64,000 nt of DNA from Olavius sp. associated proteobacterium Delta 1. GTDB taxonomy: Bacteria > Desulfobacterota > Desulfobacteria > Desulfobacterales > JAFDCJ01. A program made the position numbers and the translations under genes. Where the stretch lies: assembly GCA_902749685.1 (NCBI GenBank), contig CACVKW010000366.1:1-64000 (forward strand). The letters are read 5' to 3'. A model generated the notes under the pieces. It saw nothing but the letters and a program-made list of their open reading frames with translations, was not told where the DNA came from and did not search any database. Shown in pieces: positions 44,880-53,767 of this stretch. The stretch's first letter is position 1; each line of letters begins with the position of its first letter.

Positions 44880-45257
44880 TCAACCATGGGCAATATTCGC
44901 CAGCTGGCACGCTTCCTTAGGCCAATTTCGAATGATCTGCATAATTTCCCTGACATAGGCACATTCACATTGTGCATCACAGGGCTCTATTGCATCCATG
45001 TCCTCGCAAAAACCCTGACAGACTTCTGTGCCCGTTAAACGCTGGGTGAACAAGGGCCCGGCATACATATCTTTGAATCGGCCGGCAGGAATTGCGATGG
45101 TAGATTCACAGGCCAGATGGTTGAACAGGAAATATCCAAGCTCCAGCTGACAAAAATTCGCCTGATAACCAATCAACACGGTCTTTTCGTCCTGCAGAAA
45201 TTCAGCCCGGCTGAGCCAGGGGAAAGCGCAACAAGTACATTTTTTAAATAATGACAT
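44880..45257 (-). CDS. Cysteine-rich small protein, unknown family
   Basis: 125 aa with 11 cysteines in pairs: KKCTCCAFPW, NFCQLE, HLACEST, EVCQGFCEDM, EPCDAQCECAY and EACQLA. The pattern suggests metal or cluster binding. The central segment AIPAGRFKDMYAGPLF is hydrophobic and conserved-looking. AAGG upstream supports the ATG. I believe similar proteins occur in other deltaproteobacteria, but I cannot give a function. No signal peptide, so cytoplasmic. Confidence 0.65.
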   Translation of the reverse strand: MSLFKKCTCCAFPWLSRAEFLQDEKTVLIGYQANFCQLELGYFLFNHLACESTIAIPAGRFKDMYAGPLFTQRLTGTEVCQGFCEDMDAIEPCDAQCECAYVREIMQIIRNWPKEACQLANIAHG

Positions 45258-45661
45258 TTTTTACCTTTTCATTTAGAGATAGCGTAAATACAAATTTTCA
45301 AACATTATCCAGGGTGGTTACTCTAATCAGATAACTATAAGTTAATCATGCAAAAGATATACCTTAATGCTGATTTTATTGCATCGGTGAAAACAATTAT
45401 GCCTCTAGTCCGTTTAAAAACAGTCTGTTAGGCTAAATTAAGCATTACGAATAAGCGTTGGTTCGTTGTATGTACCGGTGCAGGAAGTTCTAAAAACTAA
45501 TCGGCCGCTTGTCAATAAAATGGCGTACGCTTGGGAATAACTATTGTTATAAGGAGGGCAAAGACAGAAAATAGTAACAATTTAGAAGGGCGAAAAGGTC
45601 ACAAATTCGCACGTATTTTCACGATATTAATTTTTTCATCCTGGGATTGTTGCTCTAAAAT
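45258..45661. other. Intergenic region, nothing recognised
   Basis: About 400 bases, upstream of the cysteine-rich protein gene and downstream of the META remnant. No gene, palindrome or repeat recognised. Confidence 0.4.
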
Positions 45662-46048
45662 TCAGGTATTAATCGGTTCGAATTCCAGGATTGTAGAACT
45701 GTCCTGATCTTTCAGCACGAGTTGCGAATCTTTCAAATACATGCGGGATGTCTGCATCAAGGCCCGGGTGAAATCTGTCTCCTGCTGCATTAACTCCGGC
45801 GGGCCTGCCATTCTGGTCATAATAAAGGCTTTGCTCCAGATAATTTCACCGTCATCCTGGAGTTTGAGATTGCCGGAATAACGATTTAATGTGGCTTTGC
45901 CGCTAACCCTGCCATTTTCATCACACGCAAAGGTTGTTTTCGAGTCTTTAACCAGTGCGATTGTTTCATTGTCTTTTGTCATTTGGTTCAGATTCCACTC
46001 AATGCCGGTAATTTCGTGTCCTATTCTCAGCGGTCTAGTTTTTCCAAT
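45662..46048 (-). pseudogene. META-domain (HslJ-like) protein lacking its N-terminus
   Basis: The frame contains a META domain: TGIEWNLNQM, GKATLNRYSGNLKLQDDGE, AFIMTRMAGPPELMQQETDF, SRMYLKDSQLVL and ILEFEPI. The domain begins upstream of the first ATG (45982); that part is in frame and free of stops but has no usable start codon or signal peptide before it runs into the end of the AlkD gene. Relatives are secreted or lipoproteins, so this copy is probably truncated. Translation from 45982 would lack the first strand. Confidence 0.65.
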
Positions 46049-46061
46049 GTAAAAAAAATTG

Positions 46062-46766
46062 TTAAATTTGGCCTTTCAAATAGCGTTGTCTCTTTGGCTC
46101 GGGAAATTTCTCAATGGCATATCGCAGCATGGTGCGGGGCATGTTGTGATAATGTTTTATTAAAAATGTCTCTTCACTTTGCAGGTGGCGTTTGCCGATT
46201 TCGCGCAACATCCATCCGACGGCTTTATGGATCAAGTCCTCTTTATCGGAAAGTAGCATCCGGGCTATTTTCAGCGTATCCGTGAATGTATCGTTTTTGA
46301 TATAATGAAAGGTCGACATAATCGCGATACGCCGTTCCCACATTAGAACGGATTGCGCCAGTTCATAGAGCAGTGCCTTACTTTCGTCCATCAAATAGGG
46401 CCCGACAATGCGATGCGCCGATGAATCCACCAGGTCCCAGTTGTTAATGAATCTGGTGTTTTTTAAGTACAGCTCATAGATGCTTTTTTTCTTTTTTTGA
46501 TCGCCTTTGGAAAATTGGTCAACCATGATAAACAGTGACAGCAGTCGTTCCTCATGATATTTTGACCCCAGCATTGTTTTGACGTCTTTTAGAGACACAA
46601 CCGAATATTCTGTTGCTAATTTTCTTAAAACCGGCACTTTAATCCCGAGAAAGATATCGCCCTCGCCATATTCACCCGGCCCGGTCTTAAAAAACCTCTG
46701 GCTGATGGCAGCCTGCTCCTTACTTCCAAGCGCCATAAGCCGATTTGTAATCTCTCGTACTATCAT
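46062..46766 (-). CDS. DNA alkylation repair protein (AlkD-like HEAT-repeat glycosylase)
   Basis: About 234 aa all-helical protein of the AlkC/AlkD family, which excises positively charged alkylated bases. Conserved segments: FLGIKVPVLRKLATEY, YHEERLLSLFIMVDQF, NNWDLVDSSAHRIVGPYL with the catalytic-cleft WD, WERRIAIMSTFHYI, HKAVGWMLREIGKR and MPRTMLRYAIEKFPEPKRQRY. I chose ATG 46766 (MIVREITNRL); ATG 46784 adds six residues. It follows the DUF2959 remnant. Confidence 0.9.
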   Translation of the reverse strand: MIVREITNRLMALGSKEQAAISQRFFKTGPGEYGEGDIFLGIKVPVLRKLATEYSVVSLKDVKTMLGSKYHEERLLSLFIMVDQFSKGDQKKKKSIYELYLKNTRFINNWDLVDSSAHRIVGPYLMDESKALLYELAQSVLMWERRIAIMSTFHYIKNDTFTDTLKIARMLLSDKEDLIHKAVGWMLREIGKRHLQSEETFLIKHYHNMPRTMLRYAIEKFPEPKRQRYLKGQI

Positions 46767-46823
46767 AACAGCCAAAGATCCCATTTAAAATCCACAATCC
46801 GCATTCCGGAATCCGCAATCGGA

Positions 46824-47127
46824 TCATTCTTTCGTCATGGTACTGATAAATGCATCGGCTTCTTTTAAGTTGATCATATTTATCTTCAAGATCACCACCG
46901 TCGAATTGTAATACACTGCTGAATTTTTCAAGGGCCGATTCAAATTGTTCTTTGGCATCTTCCTGGGCATCCCGCGCGGATTCCACCCGGTTGACCATCA
47001 GGTCCCGCTTGTGGTATCCCAGCTTTTCCATTGTGCCGTAATAAGCGGTTTCACAACCAGACACAAACAGTACCAATGAAAAAATCAAGATTAAACGCAG
47101 CCGATATTGCAGAATTCTTTCCAGCAT
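46824..47127 (-). pseudogene. DUF2959 lipoprotein-type gene with central deletion
   Basis: ATG 47127 has GAGGAG seven bases upstream. A lipoprotein-like signal (LFVSGCETAYYG), then EKLGYHKRDLMVNRVESARD and FDGGDLEDKYDQLK are classic DUF2959. Directly after this, one frame over, comes EADAFISTMTKE and a stop at 46824, which matches the family's C-terminal end. About 120 residues between are gone. Read in the original frame the tail is meaningless and would run into the AlkD gene. Confidence 0.8.
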
Positions 47128-47297
47128 GAAGTTTCTCCTCAACAAACCTTACACAACAAGGGCGGCCATGTCCCTGCCGAATAATCCAATTCGCTCTGAA
47201 GATTGTCCAGCTATACTTAAGTCCCAGGCAAAGGGCGTTGCACGTACTTGCGGGTAACCGATCCAACTTGCCATCCCGGTGCGGGCGGCCAGCAATA

Positions 47298-47666
47298 TTA
47301 TCTTTCTGGTACTGTCACTTTAATTGTTTTACCGCCATACTTGTGAACCGAGTCGTGGCCACGTACGGTAACTTCCGTGATGGATTCGGATATTTTTACA
47401 CCGGAGAGGCTCCGAGTGAATGGCTGTTCATCAACATGGGGATGGTAAAGCGTGCGGGTTCCAAGTACAGTACCGTCAGGTGCCACCACATCCCACTTGT
47501 CAGCGTAGTGCTTCCAGCCTTCATCAGCATGGCGTACGGTTACGTCAAAACTAAAAGTGTCCTTGCCGCTCATCCTAACTCTTACATCAACAATGTCAGC
47601 TTCACCCGCATAAGCTGTCGCACCGATAAGGAATGTACAAGTTAATATCCAGATTATTAATTTCAC
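47298..47666 (-). CDS. Secreted protein, unknown
   Basis: 122 aa. A Sec signal peptide (LIIWILTCTFLIGATAYA) leads to a compact beta-rich domain: FSFDVTVRHADEGWKHYADK, WDVVAPDGTVLGTRTLYHPH, EVTVRGHDSVHKYGGK. GTG 47666 is chosen for GGGAGG six bases upstream; the upstream ATG lacks a ribosome site. The histidine-rich loop YHPHVDE might bind a metal. No named family recognised; expected in the periplasm. Confidence 0.7.
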   Translation of the reverse strand: MKLIIWILTCTFLIGATAYAGEADIVDVRVRMSGKDTFSFDVTVRHADEGWKHYADKWDVVAPDGTVLGTRTLYHPHVDEQPFTRSLSGVKISESITEVTVRGHDSVHKYGGKTIKVTVPER

Positions 47667-47719
47667 CGTTGACCTCCCTGTCAAAAAGAGAATATCGAAA
47701 AAGGGAATTTATTAGCTTT

Positions 47720-48049
47720 TTATTTTGGCGGCAAGGAATTGGCAAAATTTCTCGCCTGATCCAGCCAGGCTTTTAAATCCGGATCACTTTTGTATCCGTC
47801 ACCTGCGATCATAACCCAACCCTTCATGGGTTTGCCGGTGATGTCAAATGGACGGGCATATGGTTGTTTTAAGGCGTCGCTAGACTTATCTTCACCGAGT
47901 CTCAGGATTAAAAAGTCTTTGTGAACACCGCAGAACATATTGCCGCTTATCAGATGACAGACACCTCCGAACATTTTTTTGTCGTTTGTGCCCTTCCAGC
48001 GCGACACAATTTTCTTTATGCGCCGCTCTAACTCCTCATTGTAAGCCAT
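47720..48049 (-). CDS. TfoX N-terminal domain protein
   Basis: 109 aa, the stand-alone TfoX/Sxy N-terminal domain: KKMFGGVCHLISGNMFCGVH, FLILRLGEDKSSDAL, ARPFDITGKPMKGWVMI. The C-terminal TfoX domain needed in competence regulators is absent; such short proteins are widespread and of unknown role. GAGG upstream of the ATG. No partner apparent. Confidence 0.85.
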   Translation of the reverse strand: MAYNEELERRIKKIVSRWKGTNDKKMFGGVCHLISGNMFCGVHKDFLILRLGEDKSSDALKQPYARPFDITGKPMKGWVMIAGDGYKSDPDLKAWLDQARNFANSLPPK

Positions 48050-48091
48050 AGTTACCGCCTCTTTGTTAAATCATGCTGGAACCTATCCGTT

Positions 48092-48511
48092 TTAAAAGAA
48101 TACATCAATCACTCTTTCATCCGAAATCTGACACAGCCCAGTCCCGCCGCTGGCAAAACCGATTATGACATCGGTCAATTTAAATCGGCACTTGATGACA
48201 TTGCCCCTGTTGCCGGATAAAGTCGCTTTTGTGTTGCCGGGAAAGGTCTGAAGGGCTTCAAAATGTCCGGATAGGTCGTCAGTATCGGTTGAATCCGTCT
48301 CCATCATTTCCTTGGTCCTGTCGAGTCTTTCAGATCTGCCGCGAAAATGCTCACCATCGGGCAGAACGGCTATCAGTTCTGCGACAGAAACCCTTGAGTC
48401 GGTATACGTAATTTCTATTCTTTTTGCATCGCGCCGGATGACTCCATCCATTTGGCCTGAGCACCCCAACGTCACACCTAATAGCATTGCAGCGATAATT
48501 AATAGTTTCAA
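48092..48511 (-). CDS. Small lipoprotein, unknown
   Basis: 139 aa beginning LKLLIIAAMLLGVTLGCSGQ, with a lipobox (VTLGC) that predicts a lipid-anchored protein. The body shows VIRRDAKRIEITYTDSRVSV and ends GGTGLCQISDERVIDVFF. Start codon is TTG with a weak GAGAT before it. It begins ten bases after the phosphodiester glycosidase gene and is probably co-transcribed. No family recognised. Confidence 0.65.
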   Translation of the reverse strand: MKLLIIAAMLLGVTLGCSGQMDGVIRRDAKRIEITYTDSRVSVAELIAVLPDGEHFRGRSERLDRTKEMMETDSTDTDDLSGHFEALQTFPGNTKATLSGNRGNVIKCRFKLTDVIIGFASGGTGLCQISDERVIDVFF

Positions 48512-48521
48512 TTTTTTAATC

Positions 48522-49400
48522 TCATTTTTTAGGTTTCTTTTTTGTTTTCAAGGATATCCCCACGACATTGGGTACCGGGCGTGAAATAAGTTTTTTCATA
48601 TTCCCCTGAATCTCAATTTCATAATTGCCGACAAATTCATGCTCATGATCTCCGGTGTTGATATACAGTTGTGCCTGGGGACCGCCTTCGGCATACATCG
48701 CTCTGGCAATGTTAAGCGGCAGTTTTTTAAGGATGTCGATTAAATCGTGGGTGCTGTAAGGTGAACCGACATGGATAAACAATACCCGATCCCGGTCGTC
48801 GACTCCAATTGCCGCAGTGCTCCATTTTTGAGGCTGTTTAGTCCAGACGTTTTCTCCGGTACATGAGATCATGCGGATACTTTGAATCATCGTACTGTAA
48901 TTTTTTTGCCAGACCTTGAAATCTTCGCATTGTCGATCAATAATTTTCACCAGGGGTACATCGGCAGCCTTCCTGTCAAATGCCAGAATGGTCATGTCCT
49001 TGGATAGCCGTGGATTGTTAATGTGGGCTCCTGAGCGCATCAAAGATACACTGCTTTTGTAATCCTCCTGATACATACTGGCGTTTATAGCAGCGACCAG
49101 ACCGATCTGTTGGCTCCATTGCTTGGCAGACTGCGGTCGACCGTTCTCAAAAGCTGAGGCACTGAGCAATCTAAGCTGATAGCGTTGCGGATCAATCCTC
49201 AGGACCCGGATTTTGGAATCGCCTATGTCGGAAGGAAGTGGTGCGCTGAATAATCCCAGGTCGAGGCCCTGGGCCAGTTTTTGCCAGCCGGAATCTTTGC
49301 TGACAGCATTTTCCGCCGGCTGCTGATCGGCCGCGCCGGCAATCGGGCTCAAATACATGAGCAGGGTCAAAACTAATATGGGAACTGCCAATTTCATCAT
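48522..49400 (-). CDS. Phosphodiester glycosidase family protein (NAGPA-like)
   Basis: 292 aa. Signal peptide at 1-23 (VPILVLTLLMYLSPIAGAAD), then a NAGPA/phosphodiester glycosidase domain: VLRIDPQRYQLRLLSAS, LVAAINASMYQEDYKSS, WSTAAIGVDDRDRVLFIHV, LNIARAMYAEGGPQAQLYIN. The acidic residue of AEGGPQ and the early NAS motif are family hallmarks. Relatives remove sugar caps from phosphodiesters or act on wall polymers. Expected in the periplasm. Confidence 0.82.
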   Translation of the reverse strand: MMKLAVPILVLTLLMYLSPIAGAADQQPAENAVSKDSGWQKLAQGLDLGLFSAPLPSDIGDSKIRVLRIDPQRYQLRLLSASAFENGRPQSAKQWSQQIGLVAAINASMYQEDYKSSVSLMRSGAHINNPRLSKDMTILAFDRKAADVPLVKIIDRQCEDFKVWQKNYSTMIQSIRMISCTGENVWTKQPQKWSTAAIGVDDRDRVLFIHVGSPYSTHDLIDILKKLPLNIARAMYAEGGPQAQLYINTGDHEHEFVGNYEIEIQGNMKKLISRPVPNVVGISLKTKKKPKK

Positions 49401-49468
49401 TAGGTAGTTTGTGCTAAATCTTAGATGAATAAAAAATATAGATGACTTTATCCATTTTAATATTATTT

Positions 49469-49570
49469 GGCCACGAATTCACACGAATAGCCACGAATTA
49501 TTGCAATGTTCAATTGCCGAGGTTCTTATAAAAAAAAATAATTTCGTGAAATTTTGTGTTAATTCGTGGT
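49469..49570. repeat. Intergenic inverted repeat, CCACGAATT family
   Basis: GGCCACGAATTCACACGAAT (from 49469) is matched by an inverted copy ending AATTCGTGGT at 49570, with an AT-rich loop. It lies between the XRE gene and the phosphodiester glycosidase gene. Similar elements are common between genes in deltaproteobacteria. Confidence 0.75.
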
Positions 49571-49597
49571 TTTTTTCAAAATTTTAAATCGTCACTC

Positions 49598-49807
49598 TCA
49601 TTTTAATTGATCCAAATCGACAAGCCCGCCTGGCGCGACGTCGTAATATCCTTCAAGATTGCTGATTTGACCGGGGGTTGGCAGCCTGACACCCCTTTCC
49701 AGTTCGCTCAACCTGGATTGGGGGATACCGGCCTGCTGGCATACTTCCTTCACAGTTAAATCCCGGTCCGTTCGCAGGCTTTTTAATTTTTCTCCGAATT
49801 CACTCAT
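49598..49807 (-). CDS. Small XRE-family helix-turn-helix regulator
   Basis: 69 aa consisting almost wholly of a Cro/C1-type HTH: MSEFGEKLKSLRTDRDLTVK, EVCQQAGIPQSRLSELERG, VRLPTPGQISNLEGYYDV. ATG 49807 is chosen for AGGAG upstream. The gene is alone; no toxin, phage or restriction gene is next to it, so its target is open. DNA binding through helices two and three is expected. Confidence 0.85.
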   Translation of the reverse strand: MSEFGEKLKSLRTDRDLTVKEVCQQAGIPQSRLSELERGVRLPTPGQISNLEGYYDVAPGGLVDLDQLK

Positions 49808-50038
49808 CTTTAGCACTCCTTTCCGACTCAATTGATCTTAAGTTAAAGTGTTATAAAACAAATATGGTTTGGTTGTAAAGTTTATATCATATCGATCCTG
49901 TCATAAAATAAATATTTAAAATGAATCAATTCCTTAGTGAGATTTGAGATACTTAAAAGTCCTTGCCAGCATAAAAAGGCTGGGATAAACTCCAACCTGA
50001 TATGGGCGTTTCAATTTTGCAAAAGAAGGAGAAACTCA

Positions 50039-50566
50039 ATGTCCGATGATAATAATTTGAATGACCAGGGTTCCGTTGAAAAACCGATGCCTGAGGACGA
50101 CCTCAACGCCAAACTCGGGGTGTTGACCCGGCGTGAAGTTGAAGCCCGCATTCTGATTCCGGTAATTAAGGCCCTGGGAGACGCCTTCGGGCGCGATGAG
50201 GTGCTGGCGGTTGTGCGAGATACCATCGTCAGGATTGCCCGGGAGCAGGGTGCCGTCCTCAGTCAACAGATGGGGGGCAATTCGCTGAAAAATTTTGTTG
50301 ATTCGTTGGCCTACTGGACCCAGGACAATGCTTTGGAGATCGATGTGATCGAAGAATCCGATGAGGTACTGTCTTTTAACGTCACCCGCTGCCGCTATGC
50401 CGAACTCTATCAAAGCCTGGGAATTCGGGAAATGGGAACCAGCTTTTCCTGCACGCGGGATTTTGCATTGATCGAAGGATTTAACCCGGATATCTCGCTG
50501 GAGCGGACCCAGACGATTATGGAGGGGGCGCCTCATTGTGATTTTCGCTATCGGCGGAAAAAATAG
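50039..50566 (+). CDS. L-2-amino-thiazoline-4-carboxylate hydrolase-family protein
   Basis: 175 aa. The domain carries [80 protein letters not shown] and [11 protein letters not shown]; the Cys in TRCRYAE and the Cys-Asp of HCDFRY are family hallmarks. The family includes the thiazoline hydrolase of cysteine-forming pathways, but most members are uncharacterised. ATG 50039 is fixed by AGGAG seven bases upstream. Stand-alone. Confidence 0.8.
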   Translation: MSDDNNLNDQGSVEKPMPEDDLNAKLGVLTRREVEARILIPVIKALGDAFGRDEVLAVVRDTIVRIAREQGAVLSQQMGGNSLKNFVDSLAYWTQDNALEIDVIEESDEVLSFNVTRCRYAELYQSLGIREMGTSFSCTRDFALIEGFNPDISLERTQTIMEGAPHCDFRYRRKK

Positions 50567-50798
50567 AATACAGCTCAAAGCTCAAATACGAACTGGCGGA
50601 TATGCCACACCCCGGGAAATATCGGGGAAGACAGGCCGAACGAATGCGGGGCGAGGCGCTGAAAGGCGTGCTGACAGGATCGACGAAAGCGGTCGGCAGT
50701 GCATGCAGCTGATCCGGCATTTTTTAGCGTTTACCATGAGATATGCAAGTCTGCGGAACCCGCAATCCACAAATTTTCTCAAGCAAAAGACAATATAA

Positions 50799-50921
50799 AT
50801 GAGTGAAAAACCAGCGTATGAAGAATTGAAGCGCATAAATGCGAAAACCCCCGTCATCCTCTGCACGGGGTACAGTGCGCGCTTGATCCGGACTTCCCTC
50901 CTTCCTAGTACTCAGCTGTAA
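50799..50921 (+). pseudogene. Stitched remnant of a hybrid histidine kinase
   Basis: A 40-codon frame starts MSEKPAYEELKR, the usual opening of Desulfobacterales PAS kinases, and continues directly with NAKTPVILCTGYSARL, the Thr/Ser strand of a receiver domain. The several hundred residues between are missing. The region before it (50567-50798) holds no recognised gene. Confidence 0.6.
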
Positions 50922-50970
50922 GGGCTTTCGATTCCTGGAAGTTTGCCCCTGCTGGCCGGACAGATCAGAC

Positions 50971-51574
50971 TCAATTCAACTGCGCCAGCGCCTGATCCAG
51001 ATCGGCGATCAGATCATCTGTATCTTCAATGCCCACGGAATAACGCACCAGACCTTCGGGGATGCCCATGGCAGCCCGTTCTTCTCTGGTGCACTCCACA
51101 TGACTGGTGGTGGCCGGTGGACCGGCGATGGTCTCTACCGCTCCCAGATTGGCGGCCCGGTGGGCGTATTTCAGGTGCGGCAGCTTCGATTTGAAAACGG
51201 GGTAAGAATTCGATAAACAGCTTGTTGGTGCCGCCATAGCTGTCTTTGATGGAGACCACCCGATCCCCCGGCGAAAGCAGGGTAAACAGGGTGTTGCTGA
51301 CAGCCGCCATGCCGCTGGCAAATGAGGTGGCCGCCTCAGCTCCCTCCAATATGCGCACTTTTTCTTCAAATGCCTGCACCGTGGGGTTGGTATTTCTGCC
51401 ATAGATGTGGCCGGACGCTTGCCCTTGACCGACCCTGAGCCATTCATCCAGGTCGTCATAACCAAAGGATACACGATGGACCACCGGTACCTGGTTGGAG
51501 CGCTGCCAGTGCGGGCCGCCTTCGCCCGCCCACACGGAGAGGGTTCCGGATTTTGGGCCATCGGATGTTTTCAT
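50971..51574 (-). pseudogene. Cys/Met-metabolism PLP enzyme (methionine gamma-lyase type), centre deleted
   Basis: ATG 51574 has AAGGAGG six bases upstream. The N-terminal third is normal (YGRNTNPTVQAFEEKVRILE, ATSFASGMAAVSNTLFTLLS, DSYGGTNKLF). At about 51200 the frame changes and the C-terminal end follows: NLGAVETIAGPPATTSHVEC, GLVRYSVGIEDTDDLIADLD. The central 180 or so residues, including the PLP lysine, are absent. It lies downstream of the OppF gene and may once have belonged to that operon. Confidence 0.88.
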
Positions 51575-51598
51575 TTACAGCCTCCTTGGAAAACGTAG

Positions 51599-52564
51599 TT
51601 AATTATAAAGATGGCATCTGACCAGGTGAGGCGTGCCGGATTCTTCAAACAAATGCTGCTCGGGTTTTTGATTTTTGCACTGCCGCATAACTTTAGGGCA
51701 TCGTGTATGAAATCGGCAGCCTTGGGGGGGATTTTCGGGATTCGGAATATCGCCCTGCAGAACAATACGTGGTTTGCCCCGCCGCTTGGGATCCGGTCTG
51801 GGTATTGCTGACATAAGTGCCTGGGTATAAGGGTGTTTGGGCCTGGCAAAAAGCGTATCTCCATCAGTCATTTCTACGATCTCACCCAGGTACATAACCG
51901 CGATCGTATCGCAGATGTGCTCGACAACGGCCAGGTCATGGGAAATAAAGATATAGGATAGGTCCAGCTGTTTGCGCAGGTCGACCAATAGGTTTAATAC
52001 CTGTGACTGGATTGAAACATCCAGCGCCGACACCGGTTCGTCCGCCACAACAAGCTTGGGTTCAAGTGAAATGGCTCGAGCAATACCAATCCTTTGCCGC
52101 TGGCCGCCGGAAAATTCGTGTGGATAGCGTGTCACCGCATCCGGTTCCAGACCAACCATATGGAGTAGTTCTGCGACCTTGTCACGGCGTGTCTTTCTGT
52201 TTCCGATTCGATGAACTACCAGGGGCTCGGCGATGATGTTGCCGATTTTCTGGCGCGAATCAAGCGAGGCATAGGCATCCTGAAATACAATTTGCATTTC
52301 TCTACGTTTTGCTCGCAGGTTGCGAGGAGTCAGTTTGCTCAGATCAACACCGTCCAGGTAGATTGAGCCTGACGTCGGCTCGATTAGCCTGAGAAGAACC
52401 CGGGCCAGTGTGGACTTGCCGCAGCCGGATTCACCGACCACTCCCAGGGTTTCTCCCTTTTGAAGGCCAAAGCTGACGTCGTCAACAGCGTGCACCTCTC
52501 CCCGGCCGCCTTTCAAAGGGAAATATTTTGTTACGTGTTGCGCTTTCAGTAATTCAGGTCTCAT
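51599..52564 (-). CDS. Oligopeptide-type ABC ATPase (OppF family)
   Basis: 321 aa. Walker [28 protein letters not shown], Walker [14 protein letters not shown], switch [12 protein letters not shown] and the C-terminal oligopeptide-type extension with [14 protein letters not shown], which in this family can bind a cluster. It overlaps the end of the OppD gene by 11 bases. Together they power the importer whose permeases lie at 57010-58781. Confidence 0.92.
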   Translation of the reverse strand: MRPELLKAQHVTKYFPLKGGRGEVHAVDDVSFGLQKGETLGVVGESGCGKSTLARVLLRLIEPTSGSIYLDGVDLSKLTPRNLRAKRREMQIVFQDAYASLDSRQKIGNIIAEPLVVHRIGNRKTRRDKVAELLHMVGLEPDAVTRYPHEFSGGQRQRIGIARAISLEPKLVVADEPVSALDVSIQSQVLNLLVDLRKQLDLSYIFISHDLAVVEHICDTIAVMYLGEIVEMTDGDTLFARPKHPYTQALMSAIPRPDPKRRGKPRIVLQGDIPNPENPPQGCRFHTRCPKVMRQCKNQKPEQHLFEESGTPHLVRCHLYN

Positions 52565-53558
52565 ATGGATTCCAACAGGCTAATCGAATCTCGGTCCCTT
52601 GGCCGTCAAGGGGAGGGATCGACCTCCAGCAGACATCGATGACCCGTTCGCAACGTTCCGCATAGTAGCATCCCTGCGGGCGTTCACCGATGGCGGGGAC
52701 CATGCCCGGGATCGTCGGGAGGTAGGTTTGTTTGTTTCCAAGCTGCGGCACCGATGCCAGTAATCCGTGCGTATACGGATGCCTCGGATTGCTGTAAATT
52801 TGATCGACCGGTGCCTTTTCAACGATCATTCCGGCATACATTACGACAACATGATCGCAAAATTCGGCCACAACTCCCAGGTCATGGGTGATCATCAATA
52901 TGGACATTTCGAGCTCTTGCTGAAGTCTAACCAGCAAATCCAGAATCTGCGCCTGAATCGTGACATCCAAAGCTGTCGTGGGTTCATCGGCAATTAGCAA
53001 GGCCGGTCCGCAGGCAATTGCCATCGCGATCATCACCCGCTGCCGGAGGCCTCCGGACAGCTCGTGCGGGTATTGGTCGATCCTGGCACCGGGCGAACCC
53101 ACACCCACCATATCTAAAAGGGCCACACTGCGATCGCGGGCCTGACGCTGGTCAAGCCCGCGATGAAGGCGCAGGACTTCTCCGATTTGGAAACCGATGG
53201 AAAACGTCGGGTTGAGGCTTGTCATCGGTTCTTGGAAAATCATACCGATGCGATTACCCCGGATATTGCGCATGGCGGCATCATCCAGATTGAGCAGATC
53301 TTCGTTGTTGAACATGATACGACCCGATTCCACCTGACTGGGCGGAGACGGCAGCAGCCGGATGATCGACATTGCGGTGACACTTTTACCGCAACCTGAC
53401 TCACCAACAAGTCCCAGGGTCCGCCCATGCTCTACCGAGAAGGAGACATCCTCGATGACTTTGGCCGGGCCGTTATCGGTGGCGAAACTTACCGATAAAT
53501 CCCTGACTTTCAGGATCCGCTGTCCGTGTGGCAATTTTTTTTCTACTGTCGATGTCAT
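52554..53558 (-). CDS. Oligopeptide-type ABC ATPase (OppD family)
   Basis: About 334 aa. Walker [30 protein letters not shown], Walker B LLIADEPTTALDV, switch MITHDLGVVAEF and a C-terminal cysteine set (GCYYAERCERVIDVC). ATG 53558 is preferred; the frame allows an earlier start at 53597 and neither has a clear ribosome site. It follows the acetamidase gene with a 209-base gap that contains a hairpin repeat. Confidence 0.9.
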   Translation of the reverse strand: MTSTVEKKLPHGQRILKVRDLSVSFATDNGPAKVIEDVSFSVEHGRTLGLVGESGCGKSVTAMSIIRLLPSPPSQVESGRIMFNNEDLLNLDDAAMRNIRGNRIGMIFQEPMTSLNPTFSIGFQIGEVLRLHRGLDQRQARDRSVALLDMVGVGSPGARIDQYPHELSGGLRQRVMIAMAIACGPALLIADEPTTALDVTIQAQILDLLVRLQQELEMSILMITHDLGVVAEFCDHVVVMYAGMIVEKAPVDQIYSNPRHPYTHGLLASVPQLGNKQTYLPTIPGMVPAIGERPQGCYYAERCERVIDVCWRSIPPLDGQGTEIRLACWNPYET

Positions 53559-53648
53559 TATTGGTGCAATCGATAAAACTGGATAAATATCTCGCAAAAG
53601 CTGAGGGTTTTAGTTGCGAATTCTTTGCATCTCATACATAAACATTTT

Positions 53649-53724
53649 CGCCACTTAGACACAAAGGCACGAAGATAAATAAAAAAAAAATGGTTACACT
53701 TCGTGTCTTGGTGCCTTTGTGGCA
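53649..53724. repeat. Intergenic inverted repeat, CCACAAAGGCAC family
   Basis: GCCACTTAGACACAAAGGCA plus CGAAG (53650-53674) faces CTTCGTGTCTTGGTGCCTTT plus GTGGC (about 53699-53723), a stem of about 25 pairs with few mismatches and a 24-base loop containing an A-run. It lies between the acetamidase and OppD genes of one operon. Confidence 0.8.
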
Positions 53725-53767
53725 ATTCATTCCAGCTTGTCCGGGTTAGGATTTGAATGCGCTCAAT

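Noticed and set aside
46720..46823. C-terminal tail of the DUF2959 open frame
   Set aside because: The family's true C-terminal end occurs in another frame stopping at 46824; the tail is out-of-frame sequence overlapping AlkD.
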